Shown: piece by piece, positions 46,176 through 54,697 of the stretch
Numbering within the stretch: position 1 is the first letter of the stretch
Layout: every line of letters begins with the position of its first letter
Assembly (NCBI GenBank): GCA_045591985.1
Contig: JAZNTV010000077.1
Location: 24,141-88,140 of the forward strand
DNA from: SIG588 sp045591985
Lineage (GTDB): Bacteria > Bacillota > Clostridia > Oscillospirales > Acutalibacteraceae
DNA length: 64,000 bases
Direction of reading: 5' to 3'
Position numbers and translations under genes: made by a program
The notes under the pieces: model-generated
What the model saw: only the letters and a program-made list of their open reading frames with translations
What the model was told of the DNA's origin: nothing
Databases searched by the model: none

Positions 46176-47282
46176 ATGACTAAGATCGATATATTTTCCG
46201 GCTTTTTGGGTGCCGGTAAGACCACACTGATCAAAAAACTGATCAAAGAGGCGTATAACGGCGAAAAACTGGTGTTGATTGAAAATGAGTTCGGTGAAAT
46301 CGGTATCGATGGCGGTTTCCTGCAGGATGCCGGTGTCGAGATCACCGAAATGAATTCGGGTTGTATCTGCTGCAGCTTGGTGGGCGATTTTTCCGAAGCG
46401 CTTAAAAAAGTCTTGGCGGAATTCGCACCCGATCGCGTATTGATCGAACCTTCGGGGGTGGGCAAACTCAGCGATGTTATTCGCGCTGTTCAAGATGTGA
46501 ATGACGCCGCTATGCAGCTCAATGCGTTTACCACGGTTGTGGACGCGGGAAAAGCCAAAATGTATATGAAGAATTTCGGTGAATTCTTCAACGATCAGGT
46601 GTCAAGTGCGGGCGCGATCGTGTTGAGCCATACCGAAAAGTTGAGTGAGGACAAGTTGGAAGCGGTCATCGCCTTGTTGCGTGAACATAATCCTTCGGCC
46701 GTAATTGTGACTACTCCGTGGAATGAACTGGATGGCAAGCAAATTTTGGAAGCTACCGAGCGCACACACACCTTGGAAGCGGAGTTGCATCGTTTGGCGG
46801 AAGATGCCGATGTTTGCCCGACTTGCGGTCATCATCACGACCACGACCACGATCACGAGTGCGGATGCCACGAGCATCATCACGACCACGATCACGAGTG
46901 CGGATGCCACGAGCACCATCACGACCATGATCATGAGTGCGGATGCCACGAGCACCATCACGACCATGATCACGAATGCGGGTGTCACGAGCATCATCAC
47001 CACCATGCGGAGGAGGTGTTCCAGAGCTTTGGCCGCGAAACGGCACGTCGTTACACGGCAGAGGAACTGAATGCCATACTGAAGGCGTTGGAGGACGAGC
47101 AGACATACGGTCACGTTTTGCGCGCGAAAGGGATCGTTAACGGCCAAAACGGTTGGTTGCATTTCGATTACGTTCCCGGCGAAGCCGATGTGCGCGACGG
47201 TGCAGCAGGTGTTATCGGTCGTTTGTGTGTGATTGGTGCCGGTCTGAAGGACGCGGCACTGGAAACGCTGTTCGGTCTGTAA
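46176..47282 (+). CDS. CobW/COG0523 family GTPase with His-rich metal-binding repeats
   Basis: 368 residues. P-loop GFLGAGKTT (9-17), the metal-binding CICC motif (63-66, GCICCSLVGDF) and Glu-rich switch ENEFGEIGIDG are diagnostic. Between the G domain and the C-terminal domain, residues about 218-277 hold tandem HDHDHECGCHEHH units, a strong metal sink. COG0523 proteins deliver zinc or other metals using GTP; zinc or nickel is likeliest here. AAGGAAG before the ATG. It is 12 bases from a second COG0523-like gene. Confidence 0.93.
   Translation: MTKIDIFSGFLGAGKTTLIKKLIKEAYNGEKLVLIENEFGEIGIDGGFLQDAGVEITEMNSGCICCSLVGDFSEALKKVLAEFAPDRVLIEPSGVGKLSDVIRAVQDVNDAAMQLNAFTTVVDAGKAKMYMKNFGEFFNDQVSSAGAIVLSHTEKLSEDKLEAVIALLREHNPSAVIVTTPWNELDGKQILEATERTHTLEAELHRLAEDADVCPTCGHHHDHDHDHECGCHEHHHDHDHECGCHEHHHDHDHECGCHEHHHDHDHECGCHEHHHHHAEEVFQSFGRETARRYTAEELNAILKALEDEQTYGHVLRAKGIVNGQNGWLHFDYVPGEADVRDGAAGVIGRLCVIGAGLKDAALETLFGL
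46830..47006 (+). repeat. 39-bp tandem repeats coding for a His/Cys metal-binding stretch
   Basis: Units of 39 bases begin at 46857, 46896, 46935 and (partial) 46974. They encode the 13-residue unit ECGCHEHHHDHDH. Copy number is likely to vary between strains by slippage without changing the frame. Confidence 0.9.
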
Positions 47283-47294
47283 GAAGGTGAGAAG

Positions 47295-48242
47295 ATGGAA
47301 ACTCCCGTATATTTGTTTACCGGCTTTTTAGAGTCGGGAAAAACACGGTTTATCCAAGGTACGCTTGAAGATAAGCGGTTTAATGCCGGGGAATCCACCC
47401 TCCTTTTGCTGTGTGAAGAAGGAGTGGAAGAGTACGATCTTTCCCGTATGCCGAACGGCGGCAAGAACATCACCATACAAGTGGTGGAAGAGGAAGAAGA
47501 ACTCACACCTGCGGCGTTGTCCGACTGGAAAAAAGCGTGTAATGCCAAGCGCGTCATGGTGGAATACAACGGTATGTGGATGTTGGATCGGTTGTATAAT
47601 GCGATGCCGCCGGAGTGGGTGATCTATCAGGAACTCTGTTTTGCCGATGCAACTACGTTTTTGACCTATAACGCCAATATGCGCAGTTTGGTAGTGGATA
47701 AGTTGAACAGTTGCGAATTGATCGCGTTTAATCGCTATCGGGCAGATATGGATAAGATGGCTTTTCATAAGATCGTGCGTGCCACTTCGCGTCGTGCGGA
47801 TATTGCGTACGAATACGAGAACGGTAATGTCGAATACGACGATATCGAAGACCCGTTGCCGTTTGACGTTAATGCTCCTGTTATAGAGATTGCGGATAAC
47901 GACTATGCGCTGTGGTATCGTGATTTGAACGAAAATATGAATACTTATGCAGGGAAAACCGTGAAGTTCAAGGGCCTTGTAGCGGTGGAAGGGAAGATGC
48001 CGCCCGACAGTTTTGTGATCGGTCGACATATTATGACTTGCTGTGAAGACGATATTGCCTACGGAGGTTTGATCTGTGACTGGAAAGGAGCCAAAACGCT
48101 TAAACAGCGTGATTGGGTGATGCTGACAGCACGCCTTGCGGTGGAATATCATAAGGCGTATCGCAAAAAGGGCCCCGTCTTAAAGGCCGTCAAAGTGGAA
48201 CATGCCGAAGTGCCCGAACAGCAGATTGCCACCTTCTTTTGA
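47295..48242 (+). CDS. CobW-like GTPase fused to a TIGR03943/DUF1980-like domain
   Basis: 315 residues. The N-terminal P-loop TGFLESGKTRF (9-19) is a divergent CobW form and the CxCC metal motif is missing. The C-terminal part (about 205-315) has VKFKGLVAVEGKMPPDSFVIGRHIMTCCEDDIAYGGLICDW, which resembles the TIGR03943/DUF1980 domain of YcgQ-type proteins with its MTCC motif. In other Firmicutes YcgR-YcgQ and CobW are separate neighbours, so the fusion itself argues for one metal pathway. Function otherwise unknown. Ends 56 bases before the GerA gene. Confidence 0.82.
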   Translation: METPVYLFTGFLESGKTRFIQGTLEDKRFNAGESTLLLLCEEGVEEYDLSRMPNGGKNITIQVVEEEEELTPAALSDWKKACNAKRVMVEYNGMWMLDRLYNAMPPEWVIYQELCFADATTFLTYNANMRSLVVDKLNSCELIAFNRYRADMDKMAFHKIVRATSRRADIAYEYENGNVEYDDIEDPLPFDVNAPVIEIADNDYALWYRDLNENMNTYAGKTVKFKGLVAVEGKMPPDSFVIGRHIMTCCEDDIAYGGLICDWKGAKTLKQRDWVMLTARLAVEYHKAYRKKGPVLKAVKVEHAEVPEQQIATFF

Positions 48243-48260
48243 TAATTTTCAAAATTTCGG

Positions 48261-48302
48261 ACATACTGTTACCGATCCTAGGAAAGGGCGGTAACGGTAT
48301 GT
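48261..48302 (+). promoter_or_regulatory. Hairpin enclosing the ribosome site and pairing the start codon of the GerA-family gene
   Basis: Positions 48261-48274 pair with 48289-48302 over 14 bp (13 Watson-Crick, one G-U). The 14-base loop contains AGGAAAGGG, the ribosome site, and the AUG at 48299 is in the right arm. It could control translation or be an operator. Confidence 0.5.
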
Positions 48303-49732
48303 CCCTCTTTTTTTCAAAAAATCTGAAAGAAAATACAACGTTGTTGCGTCAATTGCTTCGTGTTTCGGCGAGTTTTGACATTGTTTTGCGTGACATAACG
48401 GTGGCAGATCTTTCGGCGGCCATTGTGTTTGTGGATGGATTCGTAAAAGATGAAACCATGTCGAAAATGTTGCAGTTTTTTGTGAATCTGCAACCCGAGA
48501 AAGTGAAGAAACTGAAGAGCGCCGATGAGTTTGCGGCACAGTTTGTTCCTTATACCGAAGTGGCGGTTTCGGATCAACCCGATGCCGTGGTGACGGCAGT
48601 CCTTTCGGGGCAATTGGCGCTGTTGATAGACGGATACGACAAGGTAATATTGGTAGATTTGCGTACTTACCCTGTACGCGGCGTATCCGAGCCCGAGTCG
48701 GATCGTGTGTTGCGCGGCTCACATGACGGTTTTGTGGAAACGTTAGTATTTAATACTGCATTGATACGTCGTCACCTGCGCGACGCTCGTTTGACAATGG
48801 AGTATCGACAGATCGGCGACGTTTCCAAAACCGATGTGATCATGTGTTATCTGGACGGTGTTGCCCCGTCGAAACACGTAAAGACGCTGCGCGAAAAGTT
48901 GGACGCGATTACGATTCCGAGCCTTACGATGGGGCAGGAGAGTTTAGTGGAATGTCTGTTTCGTAAACAGCAATGGTATAATCCCTTCCCGAAAGTACGG
49001 TATACCGAGCGTCCCGATGCTGCTGCGGCGGCGGTGGCGGAAGGGCGTATTTTGATAATTGTGGACGGCACACCGGTGGTGATGATTCTGCCTTCCGGAA
49101 TTTTCGATTTTGTGCAAGATACCAACGATTACTACTTCCCACCGTTGGTGGGATCGTATCTTCGGTTGGTGCGTATTATCGTTTTCGGTTTCACTATTTT
49201 TGTAACACCGGTTTGGTTTTTGCTGATAACCAATCCCGATTGGATCCCTCCGTGGCTCGAATTCATTCGTATCAAAGAGCCGAATACCATACCGGTCATC
49301 ATCCAACTCTTGATGGTCGAGGTGATTATTGATGCCATCCGTTTGGCATCGTTGAACACACCGAGTGCGTTGAACAATGCATTCGGCGTTGTCGGTGCGT
49401 TGATCCTCGGCGAATTTGCCGTAACGGCAGGGGTGTTTGTGGCAGAGGTGTTATTGTATATGGCAGCGGTCGCAGTAGCCACGTTCACACAACCCAGTTT
49501 CGAATTGGGGTATGCTTTTAAATTGTCACGAATGCTGTTCTTGGTATTGACCGCCCTGTTGGGGATTTGGGGGTTTATCGGCGGAATATTGCTGGTGTTA
49601 TCGGTATTGGCTACCACACAAACAGCGCTCGGTACAGGGTATCTGTATCCCATCGTACCGTTCGATAAGGTGGCATTTCGCCGATTGGTGATGCGGCGCA
49701 TATTGCATCGAAACAATGCGCTGAGAAAATGA
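48299..49732 (+). CDS. GerA-family spore germination protein (SpoVAF/GerAA-like)
   Basis: 477 residues. A soluble N-terminal domain (about 1-285) includes DRVLRGSHDGFVETLVFNTALIRRHLRD, a hallmark of GerAA/SpoVAF. It is followed by several membrane helices and FGVVGALILGEFAVTAG. The family forms part of germinant receptors or associates with SpoVA channels in the inner spore membrane. Neither GerAB/GerAC nor spoVA genes are next to it, so it is an orphan here. ATG at 48299 preceded by AGGAAAGG. Followed by a terminator. Confidence 0.93.
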   Translation: MSLFFSKNLKENTTLLRQLLRVSASFDIVLRDITVADLSAAIVFVDGFVKDETMSKMLQFFVNLQPEKVKKLKSADEFAAQFVPYTEVAVSDQPDAVVTAVLSGQLALLIDGYDKVILVDLRTYPVRGVSEPESDRVLRGSHDGFVETLVFNTALIRRHLRDARLTMEYRQIGDVSKTDVIMCYLDGVAPSKHVKTLREKLDAITIPSLTMGQESLVECLFRKQQWYNPFPKVRYTERPDAAAAAVAEGRILIIVDGTPVVMILPSGIFDFVQDTNDYYFPPLVGSYLRLVRIIVFGFTIFVTPVWFLLITNPDWIPPWLEFIRIKEPNTIPVIIQLLMVEVIIDAIRLASLNTPSALNNAFGVVGALILGEFAVTAGVFVAEVLLYMAAVAVATFTQPSFELGYAFKLSRMLFLVLTALLGIWGFIGGILLVLSVLATTQTALGTGYLYPIVPFDKVAFRRLVMRRILHRNNALRK

Positions 49733-49735
49733 TTA

Positions 49736-49773
49736 AAAAACGATCCTACAGGTTTTTCCTGTGGGATTGTTTT
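49736..49773 (+). terminator. Terminator of the GerA-family gene
   Basis: AAAACGATCCTACAGG pairs with CCTGTGGGATTGTTTT around TTTTT. Confidence 0.85.
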
Positions 49774-49784
49774 GCGTAGGGGTA

Positions 49785-49991
49785 TTGACATTTTTCGCGG
49801 TTTCTATTATATTAATATAAATAGTGCTAACAGCATCTAAGCAACATATCAGCGGTATCCGGCAACGCCGCAGTCGCCGAAGAAAGATCTTTGCAGACGA
49901 CTGTGAAAAACCCTTTGCGGAGGGCGTTGTTCAAAGTATCGCGTTCTCCGTGGAAATCGGGGGATCTAAACCGCAAAGGGGGATGCTTCTT
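49785..49991 (+). promoter_or_regulatory. Promoter and structured leader of the pot operon, with an SD-masking stem
   Basis: TTGACA (49785-49790), 17-base spacer, TATATT (49808-49813). The ~170-base leader has a 7-bp helix 49870-49876 with 49898-49904 and a perfect 10-bp long-range helix CCCTTTGCGG (49911-49920) with CCGCAAAGGG (49971-49980). The right arm carries most of the AAAGGGGG ribosome site of potA. No known riboswitch consensus was recognised. Confidence 0.6.
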
Positions 49992-51134
49992 ATGGAAGAC
50001 ATTATCAAACTGCAAGACATTGCCGTATCGTTCGACGGCGAACCTGTGCTGGAGGGCTTGAACCTCAACATTAAAAACGGTGAATTCGTAACGTTACTCG
50101 GTCCTTCCGGTTGCGGAAAGACAACGACGTTGCGCATCATCGGCGGGTTTGTTACGCCGGATCGCGGTGATGTCTTTTTTCATGGCCGTCGTATCAACGA
50201 TATTCCGCCCCACAAGCGTGCGCTGAATACGGTGTTTCAGCGATATGCGTTGTTTCCGCATCTGAATGTGTATGAAAACGTGGCGTTTGGTATGCGGATA
50301 CAAAAAAAGAAGAAGGCAGAGATCGACGAAACCGTGCATCGCATGCTTGCTTTGGTGAACCTGAAAGGGTTTGAAAAGCGTGCGGTATCCACTTTGTCGG
50401 GCGGTCAGCAGCAACGTGTGGCGATTGCGCGCGCATTGGCGAACAATCCCGGTGTATTGTTACTTGACGAGCCGCTTTCGGCGCTGGATCTTAAATTGCG
50501 CAAGGATATGCAGGTGGAACTGAAGAACATCCAAAAAAGTCTCGGTATCACTTTCGTATATGTCACCCACGACCAGGAAGAGGCGCTTTCGATGTCGGAT
50601 ACGGTGGTCGTGATGGACGGCGGCCGCATTCAGCAGATCGGCTCGCCGCAGGATATCTACAATGAGCCGCAGAACGCTTTTGTGGCGGACTTTATCGGTG
50701 AAAGCAATATCTTAGACGGTGTGATGCACGAAGACTATTTGGTGGAGTTTTTCGGTCGTAAGTTCAAGTGTCTCGACAGTGGGTTTGAGCCGATGGAACC
50801 GGTGGATGTGGTTATTCGTCCGGAAGATATTGATATTGTGGATCCGGAAAAGGGCAATCTTGTCGGTACGGTGACCGAAGTGACTTTTAAGGGCGTGCAT
50901 TTTGAAACGATCGTCGATTTCAAAGGTTTTAAATGGTTAATTCAAACGACCGATTATTACGCTCCCGACAGTGTGATCGGCATCGTACTCAATCCCGAGG
51001 ATATTCATATTATGAAGAAATCCGAATATTCCGGTATGTTCGGTGACTACAGTTCTTATTCCGAAGAGTTCGAGGAATTGGCCGACCCGAACGCCGGAAT
51101 AGCGGAAGAGCCGACAGAGGAGGAGGACCGATGA
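49992..51134 (+). CDS. potA: Spermidine/putrescine ABC transporter, ATP-binding protein
   Basis: 380 residues. Walker A GPSGCGKTT (37-45), signature LSGGQQQR (about 135-142), Walker B LLLDEPLSALDLKLR and the TOBE-like C-terminal domain (from about 240). It drives polyamine uptake with PotBCD. The ATG at 49992 was chosen because AAAGGGGG is nine bases upstream; an ATG at 49983 touches that site. The acidic tail (SEEFEELADPNAG region) is longer than usual. Its stop overlaps potB. Confidence 0.95.
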   Translation: MEDIIKLQDIAVSFDGEPVLEGLNLNIKNGEFVTLLGPSGCGKTTTLRIIGGFVTPDRGDVFFHGRRINDIPPHKRALNTVFQRYALFPHLNVYENVAFGMRIQKKKKAEIDETVHRMLALVNLKGFEKRAVSTLSGGQQQRVAIARALANNPGVLLLDEPLSALDLKLRKDMQVELKNIQKSLGITFVYVTHDQEEALSMSDTVVVMDGGRIQQIGSPQDIYNEPQNAFVADFIGESNILDGVMHEDYLVEFFGRKFKCLDSGFEPMEPVDVVIRPEDIDIVDPEKGNLVGTVTEVTFKGVHFETIVDFKGFKWLIQTTDYYAPDSVIGIVLNPEDIHIMKKSEYSGMFGDYSSYSEEFEELADPNAGIAEEPTEEEDR

Positions 51135-51949
51135 AAAGCAAAAGCGCTGCTGCTCCCTTCGGGCTGTGGATGCTGATGTTCACCGTCGTGCCGTTGGCTA
51201 TGGTGCTGTGGTTTGCGTTTACCGATGAAAACGGCGCGTTTACCATGGCCAATCTGTTCGCAGTGAAGGATTTTATCCCTACCTTTTGGAAATCCATTTG
51301 GATGGGTGCAGTATCTACTCTTCTTTGTCTGGTTTTAGCGTATCCGCTGGCATACAGTATTTCGCGCACATCTGCCCGCGCACAAACCGTAATGGTGATG
51401 CTCGTTATGCTGCCGATGTGGATGAACTTTTTGCTTCGCACATATGCCTGGATGTCGCTGCTTGAGGATAAAGGGCTTATCAATCAGATGTTAACGAACA
51501 TCGGGTTGAAGCCGGTACATATGATCAATACCGACGGTGCGGTCATTCTCGGTATGGTGTACAACTTCTTACCGTACATGGTCATTCCGCTGTATTCGGT
51601 GATGATCAAGATCGATAATCGCCTGATCGAAGCGGCGCAAGATCTCGGTTGCAGCGGTGCGCATATTTTCCGCCGTGTGGTATTGCCGCTCTCGAAACCC
51701 GGCATCGTTTCGGGTATCACAATGACCTTCGTTCCCGCAGTAAGCACGTTTGTGATAACCAAACTGCTCGGCGGCGGTAAGGATATGCTTATCGGTGACG
51801 TGATCGAACTCCTGTTTATGGGCAGCAGCAAGAACTATAACGTTGGCGCAATGCTCTCTTTGTTGCTCATGGTATTGATGGTTGTATGTATGACCGCGAT
51901 GCGCTTTGTGGACAACCAAGAGGATGAAATGGGGGGGCTGATGGTATGA
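51131..51949 (+). CDS. potB: Spermidine/putrescine ABC transporter permease PotB
   Basis: 272 residues, six predicted helices, with the EAA loop LIEAAQDLGCSGAHIFRRVVLPLSKPGI. WMNFLLRTYAWMSLLEDKG is typical of PotB. It forms the membrane channel with PotC. Overlaps both potA and potC by four bases. Confidence 0.95.
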   Translation: MKSKSAAAPFGLWMLMFTVVPLAMVLWFAFTDENGAFTMANLFAVKDFIPTFWKSIWMGAVSTLLCLVLAYPLAYSISRTSARAQTVMVMLVMLPMWMNFLLRTYAWMSLLEDKGLINQMLTNIGLKPVHMINTDGAVILGMVYNFLPYMVIPLYSVMIKIDNRLIEAAQDLGCSGAHIFRRVVLPLSKPGIVSGITMTFVPAVSTFVITKLLGGGKDMLIGDVIELLFMGSSKNYNVGAMLSLLLMVLMVVCMTAMRFVDNQEDEMGGLMV

Positions 51950-52752
51950 AATGGCTCTCTCGTGTATATAACGGTATCATCTTCCTGTTTTTATATTTGC
52001 CTATCGTGGTGTTGGTCGTTTTCTCGTTTAACGATTCCAAAAACCGTGCCCGCTGGGACGGTTTTACCCTCGATTGGTATAAAGATCTGTTCCAAAATGA
52101 GCTGATCTTGGAATCACTCAAGGTCACCTTAACGGTGGCGGTGCTTGCGGCATTGGCGGCAACCATCATCGGTACGGCGGCGGCTGTTGGCATTCACGGT
52201 ATGAATCAGCGGATGAAACGGACATTCTTGTTTGTGAACAACATTCCGATGGTCAGTCCCGAAATTGTCAGCGGTGTGGCGTTGATGCTGATGTTTGTGT
52301 TTATCTATCGGGCAACGGGTTTGCTTCGTCCCGGTTTTGCCACCTTGTTGATCGCACATATCACTTTCTGCATACCGTATGTTGTGTTACAGGTGATGCC
52401 GAAATTGCGCCAAATGAATCGCCACATGTACGAAGCGGCGTTGGATCTCGGCTGTTCGCCCGTCAGCGCCTTTTTACGGGTGGTAATGCCTGAAATTATG
52501 CCGGGTGTTGTAACCGGCGCGTTGATGGCGTTCACTATTTCGCTCGACGATTTCGTTATCAGTTATTTTAACTCGGGTTCGACGGCACAGACGCTGTCGG
52601 TCACCATTTATTCAATGACCAAAAAGCCGATCACACCCGAAATCAACGCACTGTCTACGTTGATGTTCGGTGCGGTATTGCTTTTGTTGTTACTTGTAAA
52701 TCTCGGACAGATCCGCGATGACGCCCGTAAGACAAAGGGCGCGCGGCGATAA
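51946..52752 (+). CDS. potC: Spermidine/putrescine ABC transporter permease PotC
   Basis: 268 residues, six predicted helices. EAA loop MYEAALDLGCSPVSAFLRVVMPEIMPGV; FTISLDDFVISYFNSGS is a typical PotC segment. Pairs with PotB. The potD start lies 20 bases after its stop codon. Confidence 0.95.
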   Translation: MKWLSRVYNGIIFLFLYLPIVVLVVFSFNDSKNRARWDGFTLDWYKDLFQNELILESLKVTLTVAVLAALAATIIGTAAAVGIHGMNQRMKRTFLFVNNIPMVSPEIVSGVALMLMFVFIYRATGLLRPGFATLLIAHITFCIPYVVLQVMPKLRQMNRHMYEAALDLGCSPVSAFLRVVMPEIMPGVVTGALMAFTISLDDFVISYFNSGSTAQTLSVTIYSMTKKPITPEINALSTLMFGAVLLLLLLVNLGQIRDDARKTKGARR

Positions 52753-52771
52753 GAAAGGACGGCATACGCAA

Positions 52772-53836
52772 TTGAAAAGACTGGCACTGTTTCTGATTGT
52801 GGCACTGTTGTTGCCGTTCGTATTGTGCGGATGCTCGAAAGAGACAAAGAACACCTTAAACGTTTTCAACTGGGGCGAGTATATCGACGACGAGATTTTG
52901 GATGTTAACCGTGCGTTTGAAGAAGCCACCGGCATTAAAGTGAATTATAAAACGTTCGATTCCAATGAATCGATGTATACACTTATCAGCACGGGGGCGG
53001 CAGATTACGATGTGATCTTTCCTTCGGATTATATGGTCGGCCGCATGATCGACGAAGGGTTGCTTGCCGAACTGAATTTTGAGAACATCCCCAACTACCA
53101 ATATATCGATGATAAGTACAAAGGGATGGTGTATGATCCCGAAAACCGTTATTCCGTGCCGTATATGTGGGGAACCGTCGGTATCTTTTACAACACAAAG
53201 TATGTGTCACGCGAAGAGGTTGAATCGCAGGGATGGGGAATTCTCTGGAACAAGAAATACCAAGACAAAATCTATATGTTTGATAATCCGCGCGATGCCT
53301 TTGCCGTTGCCGAAGCGTATCTCGGCTATTCGCTCAACACGACAAATGAAACCGAAATACGGGCGGCATATGATAAGTTGATCGAGCAAAAAGAACTGCT
53401 CCAAGGGTATTATATGGATCAGATCTTCCAAAAAATGATCAACGAGGAAGGCTGGATCGCTCCGTATTACGCGGGCGACGGCAGTGTAATGATGGATCCT
53501 GACGAAGGAAACACCGATATCGCGTTTTATGCACCACCCGGCACCAATATGTTTGTGGATGCTATGTGTGTACTGAAAAATTCGGATATGAAGGCGGAAG
53601 CCGAGGCATACATCAATTTCTTGTGCAGTACGGAGGCGGCCTTGGCCAACGCGGAATACATCGGGTATTCCACGCCGCATACCGAGGTGCTGGCGTTGCT
53701 GGATCCGGAATTGGCGGAAGATCCGATGTATTATCCCGACGCGGCCTTCTTGAAGACGACGGAAGTGTTTATCACGCTACCCGATAAGACGAACAAGCTG
53801 ATGAATGAGTTGTGGATCAAATTGAAGATCCATTAA
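52772..53836 (+). CDS. potD: Spermidine/putrescine-binding lipoprotein PotD
   Basis: 354 residues from a TTG start, chosen because AAAGGACGG lies nine bases upstream and because it gives a clean signal peptide. Lipobox VLCGC with lipid-modified Cys about 21. LNVFNWGEYIDDEIL is the standard PotD/PotF opening of the mature protein. It captures polyamine outside the membrane. ATG-initiated longer ORF would overlap potC and lack a signal sequence. Last gene of potABCD. Confidence 0.94.
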   Translation: MKRLALFLIVALLLPFVLCGCSKETKNTLNVFNWGEYIDDEILDVNRAFEEATGIKVNYKTFDSNESMYTLISTGAADYDVIFPSDYMVGRMIDEGLLAELNFENIPNYQYIDDKYKGMVYDPENRYSVPYMWGTVGIFYNTKYVSREEVESQGWGILWNKKYQDKIYMFDNPRDAFAVAEAYLGYSLNTTNETEIRAAYDKLIEQKELLQGYYMDQIFQKMINEEGWIAPYYAGDGSVMMDPDEGNTDIAFYAPPGTNMFVDAMCVLKNSDMKAEAEAYINFLCSTEAALANAEYIGYSTPHTEVLALLDPELAEDPMYYPDAAFLKTTEVFITLPDKTNKLMNELWIKLKIH

Positions 53837-53849
53837 GAGGTGTTGTGTT

Positions 53850-54638
53850 ATGAGCAAACTGCCTTTGTGGGAGACCGTTCCGGGATTTTGTGAAGAAACA
53901 CCCGCCATCCTTCCGTACGTTCCCGCTGAAAAGAAGAGCGATGCCGCCGTGGTGATCTTTCCCGGCGGCGGTTACAGCGGTCGTGCCGCCGATCATGAAG
54001 GAGATCAGTTTGCACGGTTTTTCAACGAGGCGGGGATTACAGCCTTTGTGGTGGAGTATCGTGTATATCCTCATCATTTTCCGTCGCCGATGCTGGATGG
54101 TCGCCGTGCTGTGCGTTTTGTGCGTGCTCATGCGGCGGAATTCGGTATTGCAACCAATAAGATCGCGGTGATGGGTTCTTCGGCCGGCGGTCATTTGGCA
54201 GCGACAGTGGCCACCTATCAAGGCGAAGAACCACGAGATACACTCGATGCCGTAGACGGCGAAAACGGGGTTCCGAATGCACAGATCTTGTGTTATCCCG
54301 TAATCTGTGCGCCTGCAGAGGATGGTGTAGCACACGTGGGGAGTTATGAAAATCTCCTTGGTAATGCCCCGTATGTTACGGCGGAGGCGGTAGATCCTTC
54401 AAAAAACGTGACCGATTCGACACCGCCTGCTTTCATCTGGCACACAGCGGATGACGATGTGGTTAATGTAATCAACAGTTATACATATGCCACGGCATTG
54501 CGTAACCGTAATGTGTCGCTTGAAATGCACATCTATCCGCACGGTTCCCACGGATTGGGGCTCGGTGCAGGCGAACCGTATGTACGCCCGTGGGCTGACA
54601 ACTTGCTTCGTTGGTTCGGCTGGCTTGGCTGGTTATAA
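53850..54638 (+). CDS. Alpha/beta hydrolase, esterase similar to acetyl-xylan esterases
   Basis: 262 residues without signal peptide, so cytoplasmic. Oxyanion region FPGGGYS (about 37-43), nucleophile Ser111 in GSSAGG, probable Asp about 203 in HTADDD and His about 236 in PHGSHGLGLG. This matches the BD-FAE-like esterase group, which removes acetyl or feruloyl groups from sugars. It is 13 bases after potD, so read-through is possible, but the polyamine link is probably only positional; it may serve imported glycan fragments with the nearby GH29 enzyme. Confidence 0.88.
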   Translation: MSKLPLWETVPGFCEETPAILPYVPAEKKSDAAVVIFPGGGYSGRAADHEGDQFARFFNEAGITAFVVEYRVYPHHFPSPMLDGRRAVRFVRAHAAEFGIATNKIAVMGSSAGGHLAATVATYQGEEPRDTLDAVDGENGVPNAQILCYPVICAPAEDGVAHVGSYENLLGNAPYVTAEAVDPSKNVTDSTPPAFIWHTADDDVVNVINSYTYATALRNRNVSLEMHIYPHGSHGLGLGAGEPYVRPWADNLLRWFGWLGWL

Positions 54639-54640
54639 AA

Positions 54641-54697
54641 CAAAAAACACAGCATTGTGTGACATCCCTATGAGAAGTTTCACAATGCTGTGTTTTT
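54641..54697. terminator. Bidirectional terminator between the esterase and AraC genes
   Basis: AAAACACAGCATTGTG pairs with CACAATGCTGTGTTTT around 21 bases; A and T runs on both sides. Confidence 0.85.

Noticed and set aside
46830..47006. CRISPR array or non-coding satellite
   Set aside because: The 39-base units have no unique spacers and are in frame inside a CobW protein, coding for a His/Cys stretch.
49814..49991. T-box or other known riboswitch ahead of potA
   Set aside because: No T-box AGGGTGGNACCGCG sequence, no ykkC, PRPP, TPP, glycine or ZTP hallmark could be seen by eye; it is kept only as an unclassified leader.
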